A stretch of DNA of 64,000 nucleotides from JBPYFK01 sp051984675. Its GTDB lineage: Bacteria > Actinomycetota > Actinomycetes > Mycobacteriales > Pseudonocardiaceae. The translations under genes and the position numbers were made by a program. Below are positions 1 to 6,376 of the stretch, one piece after another; within the stretch, counting starts at the first letter, position 1, and every line of letters begins with the position of its first letter. Location of the stretch: positions 56,946 to 120,945 of the forward strand of contig JBPYFK010000045.1 of NCBI GenBank assembly GCA_051984675.1, given 5' to 3'. A model generated the notes under the pieces. It did no database searches. It was not told where the DNA came from and saw nothing but the letters and a program-made list of their open reading frames with translations.

Positions 1-1565
1 TGCGCGTGCAACCGGGTGACCGGATCGGGCTTGTCGGCCGCAACGGCGCGGGCAAGACGACGACGCTGCGCTCGCTGGCCGGCGAAGGCCAGCCGTACGC
101 CGGGGACGTCCACGTCAGCGGCGAGGTCGGTTACCTCCCGCAGGACCCGCGTGAGGGTGACCTGTCGGTGACCGCCAAGGACAGGGTCCTTTCGGCACGG
201 GCTCTGGACCAGCTGCTGCGCGACATGGAGAAGCTGCGCGCCGAGATGGCCGAGCTGGTTGACGACCGCCAGCGCGACCGCGCGGTCACCAAGTACGGCC
301 GGCTGGAGGAGCGGTTCGCCGCGCGTGGCGGCTACGCCGCCGAAAGCGAGGCGGCCCGGATCTGCACGAACCTGGGCCTGCAGGAGCGGGTGCTCACCCA
401 ACCGCTGCAAACACTGTCCGGCGGTCAACGCCGTCGGGTCGAGCTGGCGCGCATCCTGTTCGCCGCGTCCGAGGCCGGCCCGGACGGCAAGTCCGCGACG
501 ACGCTGCTGCTGGACGAGCCGACCAACCACCTCGACGCGGACTCGATCAGCTGGCTGCGCGGCTTCCTCGCCGCGCACGAAGGTGGGCTGGTGGTGATCA
601 GCCACGACGTCGAGCTGCTGGACGCCGTGGTGAACAAGGTGTGGTTCCTCGACGCGGTCCGCGGTGCCGCCGATGTGTACAACATGGACTGGAAGCGGTA
701 TCAGGAGGCTCGCGCCACCGACGAGAAGCGCCGCCGTCGCGAACGTGCCAACGCTGAGAAGAAGGCCAGCACGCTCATGGCGCAGGCCGACAAGATGCGG
801 GCGAAGGCGACCAAGGCGGTGGCGGCGAAGAACATGGCCCGCCGCGCCGAGAAGCTCATCGCCGAGCTGGACGAGACGCAGGCCGCCGACAAGGTGGCCA
901 ACATCCGGTTCCCGGACCCGGCCCCGTGTGGGCGTACGCCACTGACGGCCGCCGGGCTGTCCCGGGCGTACGGGTCGCTGGAGATCTTCAGCGGGGTCGA
1001 CCTGGCGATCGATCGGGGGGCGAAAGTCGTCGTGCTCGGGCTCAACGGCGCCGGCAAGACGACGCTGCTGCGCCTGCTCAGCGGGTTGGAAGCGCCGTCC
1101 GCCGGCGAGGTCACCGCCGGTCATGGCCTGCGCATCGGCTACTACGCCCAGGAACACGAGACTCTCGACCACGACGCGAGCGTCTGGGCGAACATCCGTA
1201 CTGCGGCGCCGGATACCCCGGAGCAGCAGCTACGCACGCTGCTCGGCGCGTTCCTGTTCACCGGTGAGCAGCTGGACCAGCCGGCCGGAACGCTCTCCGG
1301 CGGCGAGAAGACCCGGCTGGCGCTGGCCGGGCTGGTGTCCAGCGCGGCGAACGTGTTGCTGCTGGACGAGCCGACGAACAACCTCGACCCGGCCAGCCGC
1401 GAACAGGTCCTGGACGCTCTCCGCAACTTCACTGGCGCGATCGTGCTGGTCACCCACGATCCTGGCGCGGTGGAGGCGCTGCAACCGGAGAGGGTGATCC
1501 TGTTGCCAGACGGTACCGAGGATCACTGGTCGGATGACTACCTTGAGCTGGTCCAGCTCGCCTGA
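1..1565 (+). CDS. ABC-F family ATPase, 5' end outside window
   Basis: A soluble duplicated ABC ATPase of the ABC-F class; known members act on ribosomes as translation factors or antibiotic-resistance proteins and have no membrane domain. Two nucleotide-binding domains are visible: first Walker A GRNGAGKTT about ten residues from the visible beginning, signature LSGGQRRR, Walker B LLLDEPTNHLD; then a basic, Lys/Arg/Ala-rich linker (about nt 700-900); then a second Walker A GLNGAGKTT, signature LSGGEKTR and Walker B LLLDEPTNNLD. The frame is open to the window edge, and family members carry roughly 30 residues before the first Walker A, so the real start is upstream and the GTG at 6 is not a true start. 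The ABC-F class is firm; the subfamily and any resistance role cannot be decided here. Confidence 0.93.
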   Translation, partial: RVQPGDRIGLVGRNGAGKTTTLRSLAGEGQPYAGDVHVSGEVGYLPQDPREGDLSVTAKDRVLSARALDQLLRDMEKLRAEMAELVDDRQRDRAVTKYGRLEERFAARGGYAAESEAARICTNLGLQERVLTQPLQTLSGGQRRRVELARILFAASEAGPDGKSATTLLLDEPTNHLDADSISWLRGFLAAHEGGLVVISHDVELLDAVVNKVWFLDAVRGAADVYNMDWKRYQEARATDEKRRRRERANAEKKASTLMAQADKMRAKATKAVAAKNMARRAEKLIAELDETQAADKVANIRFPDPAPCGRTPLTAAGLSRAYGSLEIFSGVDLAIDRGAKVVVLGLNGAGKTTLLRLLSGLEAPSAGEVTAGHGLRIGYYAQEHETLDHDASVWANIRTAAPDTPEQQLRTLLGAFLFTGEQLDQPAGTLSGGEKTRLALAGLVSSAANVLLLDEPTNNLDPASREQVLDALRNFTGAIVLVTHDPGAVEALQPERVILLPDGTEDHWSDDYLELVQLA

Positions 1566-1656
1566 CACGCTGGATCACGGGACCACCGCCCGTAGTCATC
1601 GGCGTGGCCGAATTGGTACTTTCCAGTGATTGTCGGGGATATATCTTCGGCCGTTG

Positions 1657-1679
1657 GGCGATCTTTTTCCATGATCGCC
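1657..1679. promoter_or_regulatory. Inverted repeat upstream of small HTH gene
   Basis: GGCGATC and GATCGCC arms (1657-1663 and 1673-1679) around a 9-nt T-rich centre. A second palindrome, CGATC-ATTGC-GATCG, lies at 1702-1716. Both precede the small HTH gene and could be its operators; the first could instead end the ABC-F transcript. Pattern seen directly; function inferred. Confidence 0.3.
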
Positions 1680-1765
1680 TGGCATTTGCGGCTTTCCTGT
1701 TCGATCATTGCGATCGTCAGGGGCCGCGAGCGGCCCGACCTGCTCGGAGGGAAGGCGGGGACACT

Positions 1766-1975
1766 GTGGCTGACCTGAAGAAGGGTGCGCGAATTACTGG
1801 TAGCGCACGCGACAAGCTCGCCAATGACCTGAAGAAGAAGTACGAGAAGGGGGCAAGCATTCGCGCCTTGGCCGAGGCCACGGGCCGTTCCTACGGCTTC
1901 GTGCACCGCGTGCTGAGCGAATCGGGTGTCCAGTTGCGCGGCCGTGGCGGCGCGACCCGTTCCAAGAAGAAGTAA
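1766..1975 (+). CDS. Small helix-turn-helix protein (69 aa)
   Basis: A short basic protein of a type common in actinomycetes as a stand-alone HTH protein. Residues about 12-50 form a predicted HTH: a KLANDLKKKYEKGAS helix, then IRALAEATGRSYGFVHRVL, resembling resolvase/Hin-type DNA-binding helices. The C-terminus is basic (RGRGGATRSKKK), typical of nucleic-acid contact. GTG at 1766 is chosen because GGAGGG lies about 13 nt upstream and the predicted protein starts VADLKKGAR; the longer open frame from 1604 covers AT-richer, non-coding-looking sequence. The enoyl-CoA hydratase gene follows 21 nt downstream, so the two may be cotranscribed. The target is unknown. Confidence 0.8.
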   Translation: MADLKKGARITGSARDKLANDLKKKYEKGASIRALAEATGRSYGFVHRVLSESGVQLRGRGGATRSKKK

Positions 1976-1996
1976 ACAACCGAAGGAGGCCCGCGC

Positions 1997-2815
1997 TTGG
2001 CGGAGTCGACTGTAGAGCCTGGCCTGTTGGACCGCGGCGGCGTCCGACTCGCGGTCCACGGGCCACGGGCCACGATCACCTTAGATCGACCGGAGAAACT
2101 CAACGCTCAGACTCCGCACACTTGGCAGGCGCTGGCCGAGATCGGTCGCACCCTCGATGGCGACGTGCGCATCGTGGTGGTTCGCGGCGAGGGACGGTCC
2201 TTTTCCGCCGGGCTGGATCGGCGACTGTTCACCGAGGAAGGCTTTGACGGTCTCCCGGGTCTGCTGTCGCTGGGAAACCAGCCCACGGAACAGGCCGACG
2301 CCGAGATCGCCGCGTTCCAGCAGGGTTTCAGCTGGTTGCGGGAACCGGACCGGGTCACCATCGCCGCAGTGCAGGGGCACGCGATCGGCGCGGGTTTCCA
2401 GCTCGCGCTGGCGTGTGATCTGCGGGTTCTCACCGAGGACGCGAAGCTGCGGATGGCCGAGACCAGTCTCGGCCTGGTCCCGGACCTCGGGGGCACGCTG
2501 CCGCTGGTCCGCACCGTCGGATACGCGCGGGCGGTGGAAATCTGCCTGACCGGGCGGGATGTCACCGCAGGGGAAGCGTTACGACTCGGGCTGGCCAACA
2601 GCGTGGTCTCCGCGGAGCAGCTGGACGGCGCGGTGGAGGAGCTGGTGGAGGCGATCTCGCGAGCACCGGAAGGTGCCACGCGAGAAACCCTCATGCTGTT
2701 GTCCCAGGCCGACGAGGTCGTGGACCCGGAGCAGCAGCTCGCCGCCGAGCGGTCGGCGCAGTTGCGGCGGATCAGCGAACGGGCCGGTGTGATGAACGCC
2801 GGGCCAGCGCAGTAG
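1997..2815 (+). CDS. Enoyl-CoA hydratase/isomerase family protein
   Basis: A 272-aa crotonase-fold enzyme, expected to hydrate or isomerise an enoyl-CoA. The oxyanion-hole segments are visible: RSFSAGLDRRLF (first) and GHAIGAGFQLALACDLR (second), followed by the usual ETSLGLVPDLGGTLPL stretch and a helical C-terminal lid. TTG at 1997 is supported by a strong GAAGGAGG at 1982-1989. Two Leu codons are the rare TTA (2081-2083 and 2579-2581), which in actinomycetes can make translation depend on the late-expressed TTA-reading tRNA. The substrate is not predictable; general fatty-acid or amino-acid catabolism is the default. Confidence 0.9.
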   Translation: MAESTVEPGLLDRGGVRLAVHGPRATITLDRPEKLNAQTPHTWQALAEIGRTLDGDVRIVVVRGEGRSFSAGLDRRLFTEEGFDGLPGLLSLGNQPTEQADAEIAAFQQGFSWLREPDRVTIAAVQGHAIGAGFQLALACDLRVLTEDAKLRMAETSLGLVPDLGGTLPLVRTVGYARAVEICLTGRDVTAGEALRLGLANSVVSAEQLDGAVEELVEAISRAPEGATRETLMLLSQADEVVDPEQQLAAERSAQLRRISERAGVMNAGPAQ

Positions 2816-2822
2816 CGCGTCG

Positions 2823-3584
2823 CTAGGCGCTGAGTTCGGGAACCCGGTTGCCGTAGCGGGTGGCGTGTGTCGCGTTGGCTTCGTCGCCGCCGGCGATGTT
2901 GGCGCTGCGCCACAGCGGCAGCTCCAGCCCGCGAGCGCACGCGCCATCGTGGACCCTGGCCAGCAGCAGGTTCCACAGGAACGTGTTGGCCAGCGACGAA
3001 AGCGGTGCTGTCGCCGGGGCGTCGGCCGGGTAGCTGGCGTCACCCGGTGGCACGAGGGTGTCGAGCACGATGTCGGCCTGCCCTGCCAGCGTTGCCTGCC
3101 CTGCCAGCGTTGATGCCGCACGCTTTGGGGCCGCTGCGGCGCTGGCCGGCGACGTCACGCCGATCACCGGCGTGCCGGCGGTCTTCGCGGCTACGGCCAG
3201 CTCGACCGGGTACGGGTTGCTCCCGGAGTTCGAGAAGATCACCAGCACGTCCCGGTCAGCGTCAAGCCCGGCGCTGGCCAGCGTCCGCTCGGCCAGACCG
3301 TGCGCTCGTTCGGCTCGCGTGCTGGTGCCGACGCCGTGCAAGGGCAGCAGATCCGGGTGGTACAGCGGTCGCACCGCTGCGAGGCCGCCTGCGCGGTAGA
3401 ACGACTCCAGCACGCCGGTCAGCGAGTGCCCCGAACCGCCGGTGAGCACGAGCCCACCGGCGTGCATGCGGTCCAGCAGCAGCTCGGCCGCCGCGTGGAG
3501 CGCGGCGGCGTTCTGCCAGGCCACCGTGTGCAGGTGCCCGAGCATCTCGTCCGCGATCGGAGGGAAGGGCGGGGCGTCGCTCAT
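2823..3584 (-). CDS. SIS-domain sugar-phosphate binding protein
   Basis: A 253-aa SIS (sugar isomerase) domain protein resembling the UPF0309/COG4821 group. A phosphosugar-binding GGSGHS lies near residue 50, and the second characteristic strand VLVIFSNSGSNPYPVELA near residues 115-130, followed by TPVIGVTS. Such proteins bind phosphosugars as isomerases or sensors; the substrate is unknown. The ATG at 3584 has AGGAG 4 nt upstream. An 18-bp in-frame tandem duplication (3076-3111) doubles TLAGQA. It is divergent from a TetR gene, which may regulate it, and a canonical-looking promoter lies upstream. Confidence 0.85.
   Translation of the reverse strand: MSDAPPFPPIADEMLGHLHTVAWQNAAALHAAAELLLDRMHAGGLVLTGGSGHSLTGVLESFYRAGGLAAVRPLYHPDLLPLHGVGTSTRAERAHGLAERTLASAGLDADRDVLVIFSNSGSNPYPVELAVAAKTAGTPVIGVTSPASAAAAPKRAASTLAGQATLAGQADIVLDTLVPPGDASYPADAPATAPLSSLANTFLWNLLLARVHDGACARGLELPLWRSANIAGGDEANATHATRYGNRVPELSA
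3076..3111. repeat. 18-bp perfect tandem duplication inside SIS gene
   Basis: GCCTGCCCTGCCAGCGTT occurs twice in direct succession (3076-3093 and 3094-3111). It is in frame and doubles a TLAGQA hexapeptide. Confidence 0.95.
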
Positions 3585-3648
3585 GGGCTCCTGGCACCAT
3601 TGTCGATCACATGTTGATCAGGCGGGAAAGCGGGGAAGGCGACAACGT

Positions 3649-3676
3649 CCTATACCCGCCGTCGAGAACCGGTCAA
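3649..3676 (-). promoter_or_regulatory. Sigma-70-type promoter of the SIS gene
   Basis: On the minus strand, TTGACC (complement of 3671-3676) and TATAGG (complement of 3649-3654) are separated by 16 bp, a good housekeeping promoter. It would give a leader of roughly 57 nt before the SIS ATG. A GATCA-CATGT-TGATC palindrome (3605-3619) lies between the predicted transcription start and the gene. Confidence 0.6.
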
Positions 3677-3722
3677 GGTCCAGGCCCGCATCCGGTCAAG
3701 AAGTCACCCCGATCTGGTCAAG
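3671..3722. promoter_or_regulatory. Three phased GGTCAAG direct repeats
   Basis: GGTCAAG occurs at 3671-3677, 3694-3700 and 3716-3722, at 23- and 22-bp steps, in the SIS/TetR divergent region. The first overlaps the -35 box of the SIS promoter. The spacing is near two helical turns, so this could be a regulator array; the binding protein is unknown. Confidence 0.4.
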
Positions 3723-3812
3723 CTCGCGTGTCGCAATCACCCGGCAGCGCTACCGCGGCGGTCGGGCGGCTAGAGTGTTGATCAGATCGTCCGACTGGTG
3801 CCGGGGGGACTC

Positions 3813-4460
3813 ATGTCGCAGCGAGGAAACCGCCGCGAGGTACTCGCGGACGCCGCGACCGAAGTGCTCGCCGCCGAGGGTGCACGGGGGCTGACCCATC
3901 GGGCTGTCGACCGTCAGGCGTGGGTGCCGCTGGGCACGACGAAGAACTACTTCCCGACTCGCGACGCGCTGTTCATGGCGGTCGCGAGCCGGATGGCAGA
4001 CCAGCACGCGGCGGCGGTCCAGCAGCTGCGTGAGCAAACCCCGGACGGTGTGACCAGCGGCGATGTTGCCGCGCTGTACGCGGCGATGCTACAGCGGGCG
4101 GGCTCCGGTGGTCGGACCCAGTTCCTCGCGCTGTTCGAACTGCACCTCGAAGCGGTGCGCCGGCCGGAGCTGCGCGCCACGCTCGGTGAGATGGTGCTGG
4201 CCAACGCCGACTCCGCGACCGACCTGCACGCGGCGGCCGGCTGCCGGGTGGACCGGCGAGGCGCGGGCCTGCTGGATGCGTCCCTCATGGGGATCGCGAT
4301 GAGCCTGCTGAGCCTGCCGGAGGAGACCCTGCGGGCGCTCGGTCTCGACGAGACCGACTCGCTCGGCCCGGCATTGCAAGGATTGGCCCGCTCCGCGTCG
4401 AACCAGGACGGAGCCGGTATCGGGGCGCTCGCGGACGCGGTTCGCGGTTGTGCGAGCTGA
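3813..4460 (+). CDS. TetR family transcriptional regulator
   Basis: A 215-aa TetR-type regulator. The N-terminal HTH is visible: REVLADAATEVLAAEG, then RGLTHRAVDRQAWVPLGTTKNYFPTRDALF, the classic TetR recognition helix followed by its YF-x-R-x-ALF continuation. The rest is the helical ligand/dimer domain. ATG 3813 is preferred over the in-frame GTG at 3798 because GGGGGG at 3803-3808 sits just before it. Divergent orientation to the SIS gene and shared TGTTGATCA sequences (3613-3621, 3776-3784) suggest local control. The ligand is unknown. Confidence 0.88.
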   Translation: MSQRGNRREVLADAATEVLAAEGARGLTHRAVDRQAWVPLGTTKNYFPTRDALFMAVASRMADQHAAAVQQLREQTPDGVTSGDVAALYAAMLQRAGSGGRTQFLALFELHLEAVRRPELRATLGEMVLANADSATDLHAAAGCRVDRRGAGLLDASLMGIAMSLLSLPEETLRALGLDETDSLGPALQGLARSASNQDGAGIGALADAVRGCAS

Positions 4461-4480
4461 GGTCGCTGGCAGTCCCGGTC

Positions 4481-4540
4481 GTTCGACGCTCGGTGGCGGT
4501 CGGTACCGTGACGAATGATCGACGGTAGTGAGCGTCGAAC
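4481..4540. promoter_or_regulatory. 11-bp perfect inverted repeat with 38-nt spacer
   Basis: GTTCGACGCTC (4481-4491) is mirrored by GAGCGTCGAAC (4530-4540) between the TetR gene and the Imm1-like gene. It could be a weak terminator for the former or a regulatory element for the latter. No transposase is nearby. Confidence 0.35.
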
Positions 4541-4579
4541 GCACGGGTCCGCATTCACTGGCGAGCGGATGGATGCAAG

Positions 4580-5296
4580 GTGAGCATGTCGAACTCCTCC
4601 TCAGAGCAGCAGCCGCGGCCGCCGGACAACGACGCCGAGGTGTTCGCCCGCCTCGCGGACGTGCCGGTGGCCGCCGTGGACGAGCTCATCGAGCGCATCC
4701 GGTCCGCCTACGGCGACCTCAACCGACTTCAGGGGCACCCTTACTGGGGTGATCTCGTTCTGCACCAGGGCGCCGCGCTGCGCGCCCTGGGGGAGGCGCG
4801 GGACTGCCTGGACCAGTTCCGGGCGGAGGCCGTCGGCGCGCGCAACACCGAGCTGGGCATCACCGTCCTCACCGCCGTCATCGCCGGGGAGCGGCGGTTC
4901 GCGATGACCTCGGCGCAGAAGTCGGTGCTGATCGACCAGGCGCTCAAACCCGAGGAGCCGGAGCGGGCGCGGATGCTGTTCCTGTGGGACCGGCCGCTGG
5001 AAAGCGACGACGGGGTGCAGCCCTACGAGCAGATCCGGCTGGTCACCTCGGGTGAGGCGGAGCTGGGTGCGCTGAACTTCGTGTCCGAGACCGACGACGG
5101 CGAGTTGCGGTCCTGGCAGACCCGCAACGGCAAGCCGTCGGACGTGCGGCTGCGCTTCGACATGGGCAGCCCGCTGACGTTTCCCGCCGACTCCGCGCTG
5201 CCGTTGACCGAGCTGCGGACGGCGCTGGAGGAATTCGCGGAGACCGGCCAGCGACCCGACCACGTCCAGTGGCAGTCCGCCCGCTGGGTCTCCTGA
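4580..5296 (+). CDS. Imm1-like immunity-family protein
   Basis: A 238-aa protein with no signal peptide. The C-terminal third (about residues 155-235) resembles the Imm1 family of polymorphic-toxin immunity proteins: ELGALNFVSETDDGELRSW, then VRLRFDMGSPLTFPADSALP, then LEEFAETGQRPDHVQWQSA, matching the usual 'LNY...FPADSAIPL...F..TG.RP..V.WQ' layout. The N-terminal part (PHYWGD-like segment HPYWGDLVLHQGAAL and helices) is not recognised. The start may be GTG 4580 or ATG 4586. No toxin gene is adjacent, so a true immunity role is not supported by context; it may be an orphan or a domesticated relative. Confidence 0.6.
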   Translation: MSMSNSSSEQQPRPPDNDAEVFARLADVPVAAVDELIERIRSAYGDLNRLQGHPYWGDLVLHQGAALRALGEARDCLDQFRAEAVGARNTELGITVLTAVIAGERRFAMTSAQKSVLIDQALKPEEPERARMLFLWDRPLESDDGVQPYEQIRLVTSGEAELGALNFVSETDDGELRSWQTRNGKPSDVRLRFDMGSPLTFPADSALPLTELRTALEEFAETGQRPDHVQWQSARWVS

Positions 5297-5307
5297 GCAG
5301 GGTCCCT

Positions 5308-5347
5308 TACCCGTAGATCCCCTGAACTACCCGTAGATCCCCTGAAC
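5308..5347. repeat. 20-bp perfect tandem duplication at the M55 gene 3' end
   Basis: TACCCGTAGATCCCCTGAAC occurs at 5308-5327 and again at 5328-5347. The stop codon of the M55 peptidase lies at the junction, so the second copy (5328-5347) encodes the natural C-terminus and the first lies just outside the gene. Confidence 0.95.
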
Positions 5348-6166
5348 CGCTCCGGCCGCGATGGCCGTGACCGTCTTGAACGCCTTCATCGCGTCGGTCA
5401 TGGTCGCGGCGTCGAACCCGACCCGGCGAACGTCGACCTGCTCGACGGTAGGGATCACGGCCGCTGCCGCGGCCAGGTGCGCCGCGTCGAACTCCACCTC
5501 GATCCGGTGCGGGCCCGGCCGGTCGCTGCCGCGCCCGGCCAGCCGCACCGAATCCGCCGCCCCCGCGCGGATGTCCGCCGCCGTGCGCTCCGGCGGCGAG
5601 CAGATCGCCGCGTAGCGGCTCACGCATTCCTTGACCGCGACGGTCCGCGCCTCCGGCGCGTACTCCCGCGCGTCCGCGCAGGCCCGGTCGTCGCCGGTGA
5701 CCAGCAGGACCGGGACTCCGTGCTCGGCGGCCAGCGCCGCGTTGAGACGCCCCTCGCTGGCGCGGACGCCGTCCAGCCACACCCGGGTGATCGAGTTCTC
5801 CAGGTAGGTGTGGGCGAGCACGCCCTCTTCGCCGGCGCCCGTGTGGTAGCCGAGAAACACCACGCCCGCCACGGGCTCCGGGTCGGTGGAGTCGATGCCC
5901 TGCATCATCGACAGCGGTTTGTGCCGGCCGGTGAGCATCCGTGCGCGGGGGTCGAGGTCTTCCAGCAGCAGGTTGCGTTGCGCCGAGTGGGCCTCGTTGA
6001 CCAGCACATCGTCCGCTCCGGCGGAGATCAGCCCGTCGACGCACGCGTTGACGTCGCCGGTGAACAGCCGCCGGAAGCGGTGCCAGGGTTCGGTGCCGGG
6101 CACGACGTCGTCGGTCCAGGTGACGCCGGTGGCGCCCTCCATGTCGGCGGAGATCAGGATACGCAC
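5327..6166 (-). CDS. M55 family D-aminopeptidase (DppA-like)
   Basis: A 279-aa member of peptidase family M55, zinc enzymes that release N-terminal D-amino acids from peptides. The start RILISADMEGATGVT carries the conserved SxDMEG metal/active-site motif; further family signatures are VLVNEAHS, the GYHTGAG segment and LVTGDD. GTG 6166 is chosen because GGGAGG lies just upstream and the family normally begins with this strand; the longer frame upstream is a shadow of the ABC genes. It is divergent from a dipeptide ABC importer, the same partnership as Bacillus subtilis dppA with dppBCDE, suggesting use of D-amino-acid peptides. Confidence 0.9.
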   Translation of the reverse strand: MRILISADMEGATGVTWTDDVVPGTEPWHRFRRLFTGDVNACVDGLISAGADDVLVNEAHSAQRNLLLEDLDPRARMLTGRHKPLSMMQGIDSTDPEPVAGVVFLGYHTGAGEEGVLAHTYLENSITRVWLDGVRASEGRLNAALAAEHGVPVLLVTGDDRACADAREYAPEARTVAVKECVSRYAAICSPPERTAADIRAGAADSVRLAGRGSDRPGPHRIEVEFDAAHLAAAAAVIPTVEQVDVRRVGFDAATMTDAMKAFKTVTAIAAGAVQGIYG

Positions 6167-6309
6167 GGCCTCCCACGTTAGAGGTTTTCGCGCCGGTGGG
6201 CAGGGATTCAGCCAGCTGTGGGTAATCCGGCCGTCGAGTGGCGAACTCCCGGCGAGGAGATCACGATCGTGCCTCGGCGGAAGCGAACAGGTGACAGGCG
6301 TCGTTAATA

Positions 6310-6329
6310 ATTGACGATACCGGATCAAT
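6310..6329. promoter_or_regulatory. Palindrome between M55 peptidase and ABC importer
   Basis: ATTGA and TCAAT arms around a 10-bp centre (6310-6314, 6325-6329), in an AT-rich patch with TTAATAATTG. Placed as expected for an operator or promoter serving the divergent pair; no regulator identified. Confidence 0.3.
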
Positions 6330-6376
6330 AGTGGTTTCTTCTTCTCGATCGGCCCGGTGCGCGGGGGAGGTGAGTC

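Noticed and set aside
6..8. GTG at position 6 as the true start of the ABC-F gene
   Set aside because: The first Walker A follows only about ten residues later, shorter than any complete ABC-F protein, so the gene must begin upstream of the window.
4481..4540. Insertion-sequence terminal repeats
   Set aside because: Only 38 bp separate the arms, with no transposase and no visible target-site duplication.
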